A stretch of 64,000 nucleotides of DNA from Voacanga thouarsii. Its lineage: Eukaryota; Streptophyta; Magnoliopsida; Gentianales; Apocynaceae. The stretch spans positions 124,001 to 188,000 of the forward strand of contig JANUWF010002207.1 in NCBI GenBank assembly GCA_026120185.1, in the 5' to 3' direction. The notes under the pieces were generated by a model that did no database searches, was not told where the DNA came from, and saw nothing but the letters and a program-made list of their open reading frames with translations. Every line of letters begins with the position of its first letter. Within the stretch, counting starts at the first letter, position 1. Below are positions 35,682 to 46,914 of this stretch, piece by piece. The translations under genes and the position numbers were made by a program.

Positions 35682-35732
<51 letters not shown>

Positions 35733-37818
35733 GAAATGGTTGTTACAACCATGTGTGTTTTTTTTTCTCCTCCTCTCTTGGACAATTCAAGACTCTCAAG
35801 CACGTGGACCTTCTTAAATCTTCATCGAAATAATCGTCAACCGAGTATTTCTCCGTAACCTTTCTTTTTAATTCTAAATTCATATATCTTAGATGTTGAT
35901 AGATAGGATAGAATATGAATGGGGGATTGAATATATGCATATATATCTTGGGGTTGAGATTGGAGCATGAGAATGGATGATCATGATTAAGCTATATGGA
36001 ATTCCTTGAGAATCGATGTATGTTCATCATGTCTTAAGAAATTATGAATGTTTAAGCATGCTAGATGTTATGACACGTTTGGTGAATAGGATTTTTATGT
36101 TCTTATTTTCATTGAAACCATGAGTATGATTATGCTTAGTAGAGATTTAGCCATGTGATAGTAGGTATAGATTTAAGCCTATGTTCATGAATGGAATAGT
36201 TTCTTGATTGATGTTGGAGAATATGTTCAGGAATCTTGTTAGCAATAGGAAAATTATGATCATAATCTTGTTGATCCTAGGCTATTTTAACTAGCAAATT
36301 TTATTACCATAATTCAAATTATTACTATATTTTTCCTCTAAAGATTTTGAAATTCCTAGGAAGTTTTGGAAATGAAGTATTAAATGAAATATTGATATTT
36401 TACTAGTCTAATAAATAATATTTTTCAGTAAAAATAAAATATGTATATGTATACTAGTAAATAAGATATTTTTATATAAATAATAATAAATAAATAAATA
36501 AAATATTAATGACCTTGTAGGCCTATATTCATAAATATTATTCATATTAAAATTTGTTAGTTATTTATTTTAAAAAATTTAATATAATTCATTTATTATT
36601 AATTTTATTTATTACTAATTATTTATTATCTATTAAAATTTAATAAAAAATTAATTGTAATTTATTATTTATTTATAATAAAACCATTTTTAAATCACCA
36701 TTTACTAATATTTAACAATAAAACCCTAGTTTATTTATTAGCAATAGTACTCAAGATTTATTATTTGAACCTATAACTTATTAGTAATTACTTTACAATC
36801 CCTAGTTATTTTAACTTATCAAGCTAGACTTATTTTATAAAATCCTTTATCATCAAGCCTTAAAGCTTAGGACATTAGGGTCATGATCGTAATAAGTTGA
36901 ACTAGGATTATTTATGTCAGCGAATATAGCTTGAGTATAACCTTATGTCTTGTGTTTACGCCAAGCGGGGTTAGGTCAGCCTTGGAAGATTTTTAAATTT
37001 GAGCAAGCAAAGGATAAGGTAAGCTCCTGCATGAACTTATTTGAAGACAAAAGATTACTATGGCAAGCCAAATGCGATGTGTATGGACACTCATTTTGTA
37101 AAGGCAATTAAGGACTGCTTTCCTTTTTATTTCAGTCAAGCAAATCATTTGAAAAATTTAAACAAGCAGTTTTGTACAAATACTAAACTCTTTCTAAAAC
37201 CCAACTTTAACAAGAATTCTAGAAACCCTTAATTGATATGTCCAAGTAAATTAATGCTTTATCAGTTTTCTCCCGAGTGGGACAATCAATGTTGAGTACT
37301 CAATAAGGGTAGACTACTAGGACTAGTCTATGAAAGGTTAGGATAAGTCTCTCAGTAAGTGGCCACCTCTGAGGGGTGAGTCCTTCCGAGATAGGATGCT
37401 AGTCCAGTAGGTCATGTCAGTCCGACTCAACATGTTTCAATCATGTGGACTGTGTGTTTCCGAAGTGAACAATTGGTAAGTTTGGGTGTAGAAAATGAGG
37501 AGTATCTCACTCGGTAGGCCATACACCTACCTTTTGTCAATCTGTACAAAGTGTGGCATTCTGACCGTTATATAGTCATGGGGCCTAACGTGTGGTAACC
37601 CATGGCTACCCATTTGAGTGGTTGTATTTATTGTGCACCTGTATGGTTTGAAAAGCAAAACATTACTCTTTATTTTCAACATTTATTTAATGCTTGCCAG
37701 CACTTTCTCTTATGAAAAATTTTCAACATGCATACATGAACTATTTTGCCTGAAACTCTCAAAGCACATACGGGCTTACTGAGATTTTTATCTCATCACC
37801 TTTTATGCCATGTTTCAG
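35623..37818 (+). other. Predicted LTR leader intron (solo LTR copy)
   Basis: Donor CATCAAG|GTAACC, acceptor CATGTTTCAG|GTCGATCC; 2196 nt. Equivalent pairs: 42430-44603 and 48775-50908. Prediction only. Confidence 0.4.
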
Positions 37819-38079
37819 GTCGATCCCGCTGTGGAGATGAATAGCTAGATTTGTTGCCTATGCTTTGAAGACTTTGTGTAATTTTTCTTATGTGTTGTTT
37901 TGAGAGATGCTAGTAATCAATTTATTTTGGATTTGTTCATGTAATTTTTGGGTTGTAATAAGTTCAATTTTAAAGTATTACTTTTATTTTCTTTTGTGTG
38001 ACCAAGTTATAAAGACCCCTTGTCCTATGGACGGGGCTACATCCCCAGCCCTATTGGGCCTAGGTAGTGGGGTGATACA

Positions 38080-39060
38080 AATACTATCAAGTGAGGATAA
38101 AAGAAGGGAATATTCCCAAGACAGCCTTCAACACAAGATATGGTCACTACGAGTTTGTCGTGATGCCATGTAGGGTAACCAATGCACCCGCGGTGTTTAT
38201 GGATTTGATGTATCGGGTATTCCAACCCTACTTGGACAAGTTCGTAGTGGTCTTCATCGACGACACACTCATCTACTCCAAGAGGCTGGAGGATTATGCA
38301 AAACATTTGAAGCTAGTAATGGAGAAGCTAAGAGAGCACAAGCTCTTTGCCAAATTTAGCGAGTATGAGTTTCGGCTAGATAGTGTGGCATTTCTTAGCC
38401 ACGTGGTGACCAAGGATGGGATCAAGGTAGACCCAGCGAAAGTCAAAGTAGTTTCAGACCAAAAGCAACCGGAGAACATCACGGAGATTGGAAGCTTCTT
38501 GGGATTGGCTGGCTACTCTTGGACGTTTATTAAGGGATTTCCAATACTTGCATCACCTATGACTCGGCTGCTTATGAAGGACGTACCCTTTGTTTGGAAT
38601 GAAAAATGTGAAAAGAGTTTCCAAAAGCTAAAGTGGAGATTATTGACAGCACCTGTGGTGAGTCTTCCAGAGGGAGATAAGCTTTACGCACTGTATACTG
38701 ATGCTTTGAAAGAAGGTTTGGGAGCAGTTTTGATGCAAGACAGAGAGGTGATCACCTATGCTTCTCAGAAATTGAAGCCTCATGAAGTTAATTATCCCAC
38801 GCATGATCTAGAACTGGCTGCTATTGTGTTCGCTTTAAAAAAATGGTAGCACTACTTATATAGAGTGGAATATGAAGTGTTCACTGATCATGAAAGCCTG
38901 AAGTACATCTTCTCCTAGAAGGACTTGAATTTGATGGATGGAATTTTTGGAAGAGTACTGTTTTCCTATCAACTAACACCCCGAGAAAGATAATGTTGTT
39001 GTCGATGCCTTAAGCAGTAAAATCGGAATAGCCAGGCTAAGAGTGCAGGAGGTGTTGGAT
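38080..39060 (+). pseudogene. T2 pol, part 2: C-terminal RT and RNase H
   Basis: Resumes with [16 protein letters not shown] after the duplicated AATAC. The RT active site FIDD is intact at 38253-38264 ([11 protein letters not shown]). Then [16 protein letters not shown] and the RNase H residues [22 protein letters not shown] and FTDHESLKYIF. Open to 38846; stops follow at KKW* (38847) and FS* (about 38916), with a frameshift before VVVDALS near 39000. Confidence 0.92.
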
Positions 39061-40573
39061 AGAATAGTGGAAGTACAGGAGGAGAGAATTATTGTTAGCA
39101 ACCTAAAGTTGATGCCAAATCTAAGGCAGGACATCATTGAGGCTCAGCAAAGTAATATAGAATTCTAGATTTTCAAGGACAAGGAGCTTAAACGGCAAGG
39201 CAGTGAATTTCAGCAGGACGAAGCAGGAGTTTTGTATTTCCAAAATTGCTTGTGTGTACCCAATGAGTACCGGTTGAAGGACAAAATTTTAGAAGAGGCG
39301 CATAAGGGCAAGTACGCCATTTATCCAAGAGAGGTCAAAATGTATCAAGATTTGAAAAGGGCTTATTGGTGGCTCGGAATGAAGTGGAATGTCGTTAAGT
39401 ATGTCTCGATGTGTCTCACCTGTCAGAAAGTCAAAGCGGAACACAAGAAGTTAACAAGATATTTACAACCGTTACCAGTACTTGAATGGAAATGGGAAGA
39501 GGTGACCATGGACATCATTACCAGACTCCCTACGACAAGGACCCGAAAAGACGTCATATGGGTAGTGGTGGATCGACTAACCAAATTCACGCATTTTATA
39601 CCGATAAATGTAACGGATTCAATGGAGAAGTTAGCGCAGACCTTTGTGCGAGAAATAGTCAGACTGCATGGAGTACCTTCAAGCACTGTGTCAAACCGAG
39701 ACCAGAGGTTTACATCCTGATTTTGGGGCATGTTCCAAGAATCAATGGCGTCTAGTGTGAAGTTCAGTATGACGACGCATCCGCAAACCAATAGACAGTC
39801 AAAAAAGGTTATTAAGATATTAAAGGACATGCTGAGAACCTATGTATTAGATTTCGGGGATAATTGGATAGAATGTGTGCCGTATGCAGAGTTGGCCTAC
39901 AATAACAGTTATCAATCTTTGATTGGAATGGCTCCGTATGAAGCACTGTATGGATGCAAGTGTCACGTACCGCTATACTGGAGTTGGTCAGAAGATGGCC
40001 ACGTAAGCAAGTCGGGAGAAGTCTGTATTCAGGAAATGTTGGACAAGGTTAAGCTAATCAGGGAAAACTTGAAAGTAGCCCAGAGCCGACAAAAGAGCTA
40101 CGCAAACAATAGGCGGATAGAATTAGAATTCTAAGCGGGAGATAGTGTATTCCTAAGACTGACGCCAAATAGGGGAATTCTGAAGCATCTAAAAGGTGGG
40201 AAGCTGAATCCGAGGTATTTGGGACCATTTTCAATAAGAGAGAGGATTGGGCCAGTGGCGTATCGATTGGATCTGCTAGATGGGTTGATGGGGATACACG
40301 ACGTATTTCATGTATCTCAGCTGAAAAAGTACAATGCCAATCCCGGGCATGTTTTGAATGATGAGTCACTATTGTTGCAACCCGACCTGAGCTATGTGGA
40401 GAAACCTGTGAAAATATTGGACCGAAGTATCTAGACTCTCTGGAACAAGTAGATTCGATGCTAAAGGTGCAGTGGGAGCATCATGGCATGTGAGATACCA
40501 TATGGGAAATAGAAGAGTGGGTAAAGCAGAAGTATCCCGATCTGAGATAGAGGTATGCCTGAATTTCGGGACG
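39061..40573 (+). pseudogene. T2 pol, part 3: integrase and C-terminal (chromodomain) region
   Basis: Integrase zinc finger LEEAHKGKYAIYP...CLTCQ (about 39292-39425), in which the second histidine is tyrosine. Catalytic core: first D in VTMDIITRLP (39503-39532), second D in VSNRDQRFTS, a stop at 39718, then NRQSKKV at 39790, where the catalytic glutamate of GQSERV is lysine. The core continues to YEALYGCKC, and the C-terminal part has LNPRYLGPFSIRERIGPVAY and HDVFHVSQLKKY. The EKPVKILDRSI stretch begins the chromodomain-like tail, which is broken by stops from 40432. This copy cannot integrate DNA. Confidence 0.9.
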
Positions 40574-40596
40574 AAATTCTCCTAAGGAGGGGAGAA
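40574..40596 (+). promoter_or_regulatory. T2 polypurine tract
   Basis: 'GAAATTCTCCTAAGGAGGGG' then AGAA lies directly before the LTR start TGTGAAACCCC. The ACGAAATT block after the pol stop is shared with T1 and T3. Confidence 0.9.
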
Positions 40597-43500
40597 TGTG
40601 AAACCCCACTTAAAGGCAACCCTAGAGTAAGGGGGTCAGGATGCATATTATATCATTTTGCATAAATATATATGCTTTTGAATGATTCTATGTGTTTTAG
40701 AATTAGGATTTATAGGATAAAAGGCCTGGTTATGGTTGTTGAGTAGGAAGGGCAAAATGGTAATTTTTCTTGAGGTCGAAAAAGGAAGATAGCTTGAGGA
40801 TTAAATAAGAAGAATATTTGGGGTGAGGAAATAAGAATAAGAGCTGTTGTGGTTTAGTGGTTAGAGCTTTGGAATTAATCTCTAAGTTCATGAGTTCAAA
40901 TCCCGTCACTTAAGTTTTAATCATGATTGTCTTAGTTAAGTTTGAATTTATGTTTTCTTACATTCCATAAAGATAGGAATGTTGTCATAGGGGAGACACG
41001 AAGAGAATGTCCTAATCCTATCATCATGTCTTAAAAAGAATTCTAGAGGAATTCTTATTCTTTTATTACCTCTAGCTTGTCCTAACACCTTCATAAATTA
41101 AACTTGTTCAAAATTCATCTTTTTAATTCCAGAAAATTCAGTAAGGATTTCTTGGCTTTGAATTTCGAAAATGGATCTTGGAAGTTGGAGGATTCACTGA
41201 AAATAGAAGAGGAGTTAGGAAGGGTTCCTAAGGGAAATTAATCACCATGGCTGAACCTTCAAACTCATCTTCATAGTGATCATGTTCTTCATGAAAGAAA
41301 CTAGGAAATTTTCCAGATTCTTGAGTGGCCTAACATTTAAAAATAGAGCTAGCTTTCTTACTCATTTTGCTGCCAGAAAAATGACTAATTTATTCAGCTT
41401 GAAGACTAAAATTTCTTTACAAATTCGGACCGCACAAAAACTGTACAAACCAGAAAAAAATTCTGGGCAGTTTCGCTACAGTCATCAAGGAAATGAAGCT
41501 ATTTTCTTCTACCTTCAATCCAGCAAAACTCCTCTGCTTTTCCTCCATAAAGAATGCTAGAAACCAGCCTTAAAGTACCCTCAAACACCTCTCAAAAATC
41601 TTTGCAAATCGGGCTGAAGAAGTGCAGAAATTTTGCAAAGAAAAATGCAGCAAACATTCAAACCTTGAACACCATGAAACCAGAAAATTTCCAGCTTTGT
41701 TCCCTTAAGCCTTGGCCGAAAAACCAACCTCAAATCTCTGTAAAATGAACCTTTTTCAGCCATGAAAAGAACACCATTAAACTCTCCACTTACCTTGAAC
41801 GCTTGGACTCTATAACCACACCTCAAATATCTCCTAAGATGACTCCATTCAAACTACATTTGCACTTCAAAAACTTTCAGCATTTTGCTCCATGAAAACA
41901 CTCTTGTGCTAAGCCTCACAACAAGAAATTCTTCTGCCATTAAGCTCTGAATTTCAGCCAGCCTTAAAGCTCAATCAACCTTTATTCACTTCAGCAAAGC
42001 AAACCAGTCCAGCTGGCTCTATTGTAGCTCCAAGAAACCTCCATCCATCAAACACCATTAACATATCCTATACCTCAAACCACACCTCAAATCTCTCCAT
42101 TTGAATTTCAAACAATCAGATTATTCTCTTCCTCTCTAAGATGAAAACTAAAAGTGCTAAACTCCCTAAACCATTCGGCCAACATTCTACAGAATTCGTG
42201 CACATCTTTTTCTCAAACTTTCTCAATTTTCACCAAGAACGCACACTGCATCTCTTCAAGCCAAAATCCATTCTAAACACCTCCAATCCATCCTAAATAC
42301 TCCAGATTACTCCAGAATACTCCCTAGTGTTCATTTTTAGTATTTATAACACAAAATCTCTCAAACAAGAACTTGCATTTGGATTAAAAAAAAATAGTTT
42401 TTCTTGAAGGTCCCAAGAACATCCCCAAGGTAACCAAGAACAACTCATTTGTTCATCATCTTTCATTCAACCTACAATGTATAATGCTAATGATCTCTCT
42501 CTCTCTCTCTCTCTCTCTCTTGAAATGGTTGATCAACAACTATGGCTATTTTTCTTCCTCTTGGACAATTCAAAACTATCAATCGTGTGGATCTTCTTAA
42601 ATCTTTATCGAAGTAATCGTCAAACAAGTATTTCTCCTTAATCCTTCCTTTTAATTCTGAATTTATGGCTCTTGGGTATTGATAGGAAGAATATAATATG
42701 AATGGGGAATTGAGTATATGCATATGAATGAAGGGGTCGAGATTAGGACATGGGAATGATTGTTCATATTTAAGCTATATAGATTTTCTTGAGAAACAAT
42801 GTATGTTCATCCTGTCTGAAGAGAATTCTGGATGTTTAAAGCATGCTAGATGTTATGACACCTTTGGTAAATAGGATTTTTATGTTCTTATCTCCATCAG
42901 AGCTATGATTATGATTATGCCTAGTAGGGATTTGGCCATGCGATAGCATGTGTTGATTTAAGCCTATATTCATGAATGGATTAGTTATTGTTTGATGTTG
43001 GAGAATGTGTTCGTGATTCTTGATTAGCAATAGGGAAATCATGATTATTTTCTTGTTAATTTTAGGTTATTTTTAGTAACAAATTTTATTACCTTAATTA
43101 AAATTATTACTATGTTTTTTCTCTAAAAATTTTGAAATTCCTAGGAAGTTTTGGAAATGGAATATTAAATGAGATAAAGGTATTTTATTAGTCAAATAAA
43201 TAATATCTTTTATTAAAAATAATATATATATATGTATAATAGTAAATAAAATCTTTTTATATAAATCATAAAAATAAATAAAATATTAATGACCTTGTGG
43301 ACCTTAGTTAAAACTTTTACATATATTCATCAATATTATTTATATTAAAATTTATTTGTTATCTATTAATCAAAATTCATTTATTATTAATTTTATTTAT
43401 TAATAATTATTTGTTATCCATTAATTAATTAATTTATTTTTAAAATACTATTTCAAAATTACAATTTGTTAATATTATTTAGGACTTAGTGTTATTCAAT

Positions 43501-44863
43501 ATTCAAACCTTAGTTTATTTATTAATAATAATACTCAAGATTTATTATTTGAACCTATAACTTATTAGTAATTATTTTAGAACCCCAAGTTATTTTAATT
43601 TATCAAACTAGAATTATTTTATAAAATTCTTTATCATATAGCGTTAAAGCTTAGGAGATTAAGGTCATGACTGAAATTAGTTGAACTAGGAATTATTTAT
43701 GTAAGCGAGTATAGCTTGAGTATAACCTTATGTCTTGTGTTTACCCCAAGCAGGGTTAGGTTAGCCTTCGAAGATTTTTGAATTCGAGCAAGCAAAAGAT
43801 TAGGTAAGCTCTGGCGTGGAATTATTTAAAGACCAAAACTTATTGTGGCAAGCCAAATGCGATGTGTATGGACATTCATTTTGTAAAGGCAATTAAGGAT
43901 TGTTTTTTTTTCCTTTTTATTTCAGTCAAGCAAATCATTTGAAAATTAAGCAAGTAGTTCTACACAAAATGCTATGCTCTTTCTAGAAACCAACATTGAC
44001 AAGAATTTTTGAAACCTTAATTGCTATATTCAAGTAAATCAATGTATGATCAATTTTCTTCCATGTGGGACAATCAACGTTGAGTACATAATAAGGGTAG
44101 ACTACTAGGACTACTCTTTGAAGGGCTAGGGTAAGTCTCTCAGTAGGTGGCCACCTCTGAGGGGTGAGTCCTTTCTAGATAGGATGCCAGTTTGGTAAGT
44201 CATGCCGGTCCGAGCTAGCAAGTTTCAGTCATGTAGACTGTGTATTTTCGGAGTGGACAACCAGTAAGTTTGGGTGTAGAGATGGAGGTGTATCTCACAC
44301 GATAAGCTGTACACCTACCTTTTTGTCAGCATACTCAACGTATGGCATATTGACCATGTGGTCATGGGGCCCAACGTATGGTAACCCATGGCTACCTATT
44401 TGAGTGGTTGTATTTATTGCACACATGTATGATTTGAAAAGTAAAACACCACTCTTTATTTTTGACATTTATTTAATGCTTAACAACACATTCTCTTATG
44501 AAATTTTACAACTTGCATACGTGAACTGTTTTCTTGAAACACTCTAAGCACACACGGGCTTATTGAGATTTTTATCTCACCATCTTTTATTCCATGTATT
44601 CAGGACGGTCTTGCTGTGGAGGTCAATAGCTAGATTTGTAGCCTATGATTTGAAGACTCTTTCTTATTTCCTTTATGCGATATTTTGAGAGATTGTTGCA
44701 AACAATTTATTTTGGATTTGTTCGTGTATTTATGGGTTGTAATAAGTTTAATTTTACAGTATTTATTTTATTTTATTTTGTGTAACCTAGTTATAAAGAC
44801 CCCTTGGCCTATGGACGGGGCGACATCCCCGGTCCTGTTAGGCCTAGGTAGTGGGGTGTTACA
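40597..44863 (+). repeat. T2 3' LTR (4267 bp)
   Basis: Same layout as the solo LTR at 33801: A/B boxes at 40850-40903, donor AAG|GTAACC at 42429/42430, TC microsatellite at 42494-42520, acceptor TTCAG|G at 44603/44604, terminal hairpins at 44797-44846, end GGTGTTACA. The palindrome is mutated (TTGAGTACATAA near 44077). The next base is copia sequence. Confidence 0.93.
40850..40903 (+). promoter_or_regulatory. tRNA-like A box/B box pair in the T2 3' LTR
   Basis: A box TGGTTTAGTGG (40850-40860), a full match to TRGYNNANNNG; B box GAGTTCAAATCC (40892-40903). Offset 253 bp from the LTR start. Confidence 0.5.
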
Positions 44864-46678
44864 ATTTTCCTAGAGAATGAATTTGTGCTTAAGGAAGATA
44901 GTGGGAGTATGATTGAACTTAGTTAAGTTCAAGAGGCATAAACAAACAATGATCAACTAGTTGATCTCGAGCCTATTGATAAAATAGATGAATCTTCTAC
45001 TACACAAGAACTTCAGAGGTCAAGTAGGATACGAGTGGCACTTGAGAGATATGGATTTCTCATTACTGATAACAATAACGTATCACTCATAGAAGAAGAT
45101 GAGCCTATCATTTACGAAGAAGTTTTGAATAGTTCAGAATCTGACAAACGGCTTGAAGCCCTGAAGTAAGAAATGGATTCCATGTATGAAAACCATGTTT
45201 GGACTTTGGTTGATCCATTTGAAGGGATAAAACCCATAGGGTGCAAATGGGTTTTCAAGAAGAAAACCAATATGGATGGTAAAGTGATTACCTATAAGGC
45301 GCGATTGGTTGCAAAATGTTACCATAAAAAACAATGTATTGACTATGACAAAACTTTTTCACTGTAGCAATACTGAAATCCATTCGATTACTCCTAGCAC
45401 TTGCCACTCATTATGATTATGGGATTTGGTAAATGGATGTAAAAACAAACTTTCTTAATAGAAATTTGATTGCGGAAGTGTACATGACATAACCTAAGGG
45501 TTGCACATCTAAGGATCACATTAAAGTGTACAAGCTGCGAAGGTCCATTTATGGACTAATGCATGATTTTAGGAGTTGCAACATCCGCTTTAATTAAACA
45601 ATCAAAGAATTTGATTTAAAATAAAATATGGATGAACCTTGTGTATACAAGATGGTTAGTGGGAGTGCAATTATTTTCCTATTACTATATGTACATGATA
45701 TATTACTAATAGGTAATGATGTCTCTATTCTATAATCATTCAAGATTTGATTATCCAAGAAGTTCTCCATGAAAGACTTTGGAGATGCAACCTGTATTCT
45801 AGGAATAAATATCTATATAGATAGAGCATAAAGGCTGCTTGTCTTTCACAGTCTACATACATAAACAAAGTGCTAAAAAGGTTTAACATGGATCAATCCA
45901 TGAAGGGATTCTTACATATAACCCATGGGTAAGCCTTACAAAATCTATATGTCCTAAGACATAAAATGAAAGGGATCACATAAATAAGATACCATATGCA
46001 TCAGGAAATGGTTCTATCATGTATGCTATGATATGTACTAGGACCGATATATCTTGTGCTCCAAGTTCAACGAGCAGATACTAATCAGACCCTACAGAAG
46101 GTTATTGGATAGCTGTCAAGAATATCCTTAAGTACTTGAGAAGAACTAAGGACATGTTCTTGGTATATAGAGATAGTGACTTGCAAGTTAAAAGGTCTAC
46201 TGATGCTAGTTTCCAATATGATAAGGATGATTACAAATCCCAATTAGGATACATATACACTTTTGTAGATGGGGCAATTAGTTGAAAAGTTTCAAACAAG
46301 ATACAACTGCCAATTCAACCATTGAAGCTAAGTACATTGCAGCTTCTGAAGTAGCTAAGGAGGCAGTCTAGATGAAGAAGTTCATTACAGAACTAGATGT
46401 TGTACCTAGCATTGTTAATCCAATACCTTTGAATTGGGATAGCAATAGCATTGCACAAGCAAAGGAACCACGGTCTCATTAGTAATCCAGACAAGTACTT
46501 AGATGCTATCACTTGATTAGAGAAATCATTGATAGAAAGGATGTAAAGAAAGAGAAAGTTCCTATGGATCAAAACATAGCTGATCCACTTACAAAAGCAT
46601 TATCCCAAAAGAAAAATAATGGTCATGTTCAGTCATTTGCTATTACATATATGAATGATTGGGTCTAGTGCAAGTGGG
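44864..46678 (+). pseudogene. Copia-2 pol remnant: linker, RT, RNase H
   Basis: Linker with ELQRSSRIRVALERYGF, then RT from about 45140 (MYENHVWTLVDPFEGIKPIG, KWVFKKKTNMDGKV, KARLVAKCYHKKQCIDYD). The YVDD box has become YVHD (near 45688-45699), losing a catalytic aspartate. RNase H pieces follow to 46670. Many stops and small frameshifts; more decayed than Copia-1. The only clean open stretch is 45173-45367. Confidence 0.88.
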
Positions 46679-46684
46679 AGATTG
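46671..46684 (+). promoter_or_regulatory. Copia-2 polypurine tract
   Basis: CAAGTGGGAGATTGT, the standard copia plus-strand primer, directly before the LTR. Confidence 0.85.
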
Positions 46685-46914
46685 TCTCAGAAGCAATTAT
46701 TAGAAAGAGAGAATAAGGCACCGGTGATCAGCAAGCTAAAGCGCGAGATAGCTATTGAGGTCAAATAAAAAGAAAGTGTACGCACGGGTGAATGGAATGA
46801 CTTCAACTACTGACTTGAGTCATAGTGAAAAAGAATTTTCTGAGCTATTCGAATTAGTAAATAGTTTATTTTCAGAAGTAGTATTGTGTTCCTCAATGAT
46901 TGAAGGGCAAGTTA

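Larger units (their letters stand above)
33801..38079 (+). repeat. Solo LTR of the T2 family inserted in T2 RT (4279 bp)
   Basis: Starts TGTGAAACCCC and ends GGTGATACA (ancestral GGTGTTACA). Flanks GATAC (33796-33800) and AATAC (38080-38084) form a 5-bp target duplication with one mismatch; RT resumes at once with YQV. No internal sequence is present, so a full element was reduced by LTR-LTR recombination. Visible parts: tRNA-like A/B boxes (34055-34108), AAGGCTGG hairpin (34743-34761), TATA-like TTTATAAC (35538-35545), donor-like AAG|GTAACC (35622/35623), TC microsatellite (35685-35729), palindrome (37292-37303), acceptor-like TTTCAG|G (37818/37819), terminal hairpins (38016-38060). Small ORFs within (34511, 34931, 35598, 37041, 37907) are LTR sequence. 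Confidence 0.93.
33033..44863 (+). mobile_element. T2: chromovirus (Ty3/gypsy), 5' part missing, with nested solo LTR
   Basis: From the left: protease tail and first half of RT (33033-33800), a solo LTR of the same family (33801-38079), the rest of RT, RNase H, integrase and C-terminus (38080-40560), polypurine tract and a full 3' LTR (40597-44863). The missing part (5' LTR, gag, protease start) should lie left of E1 but is not there, so a rearrangement or deletion removed it. Pol is clearly related to T3 in the last 10 kb. Confidence 0.9.

Noticed and set aside
39423..39830. 135-residue minus-strand ORF over T2 integrase
   Set aside because: Antisense shadow of the DD-E integrase core.
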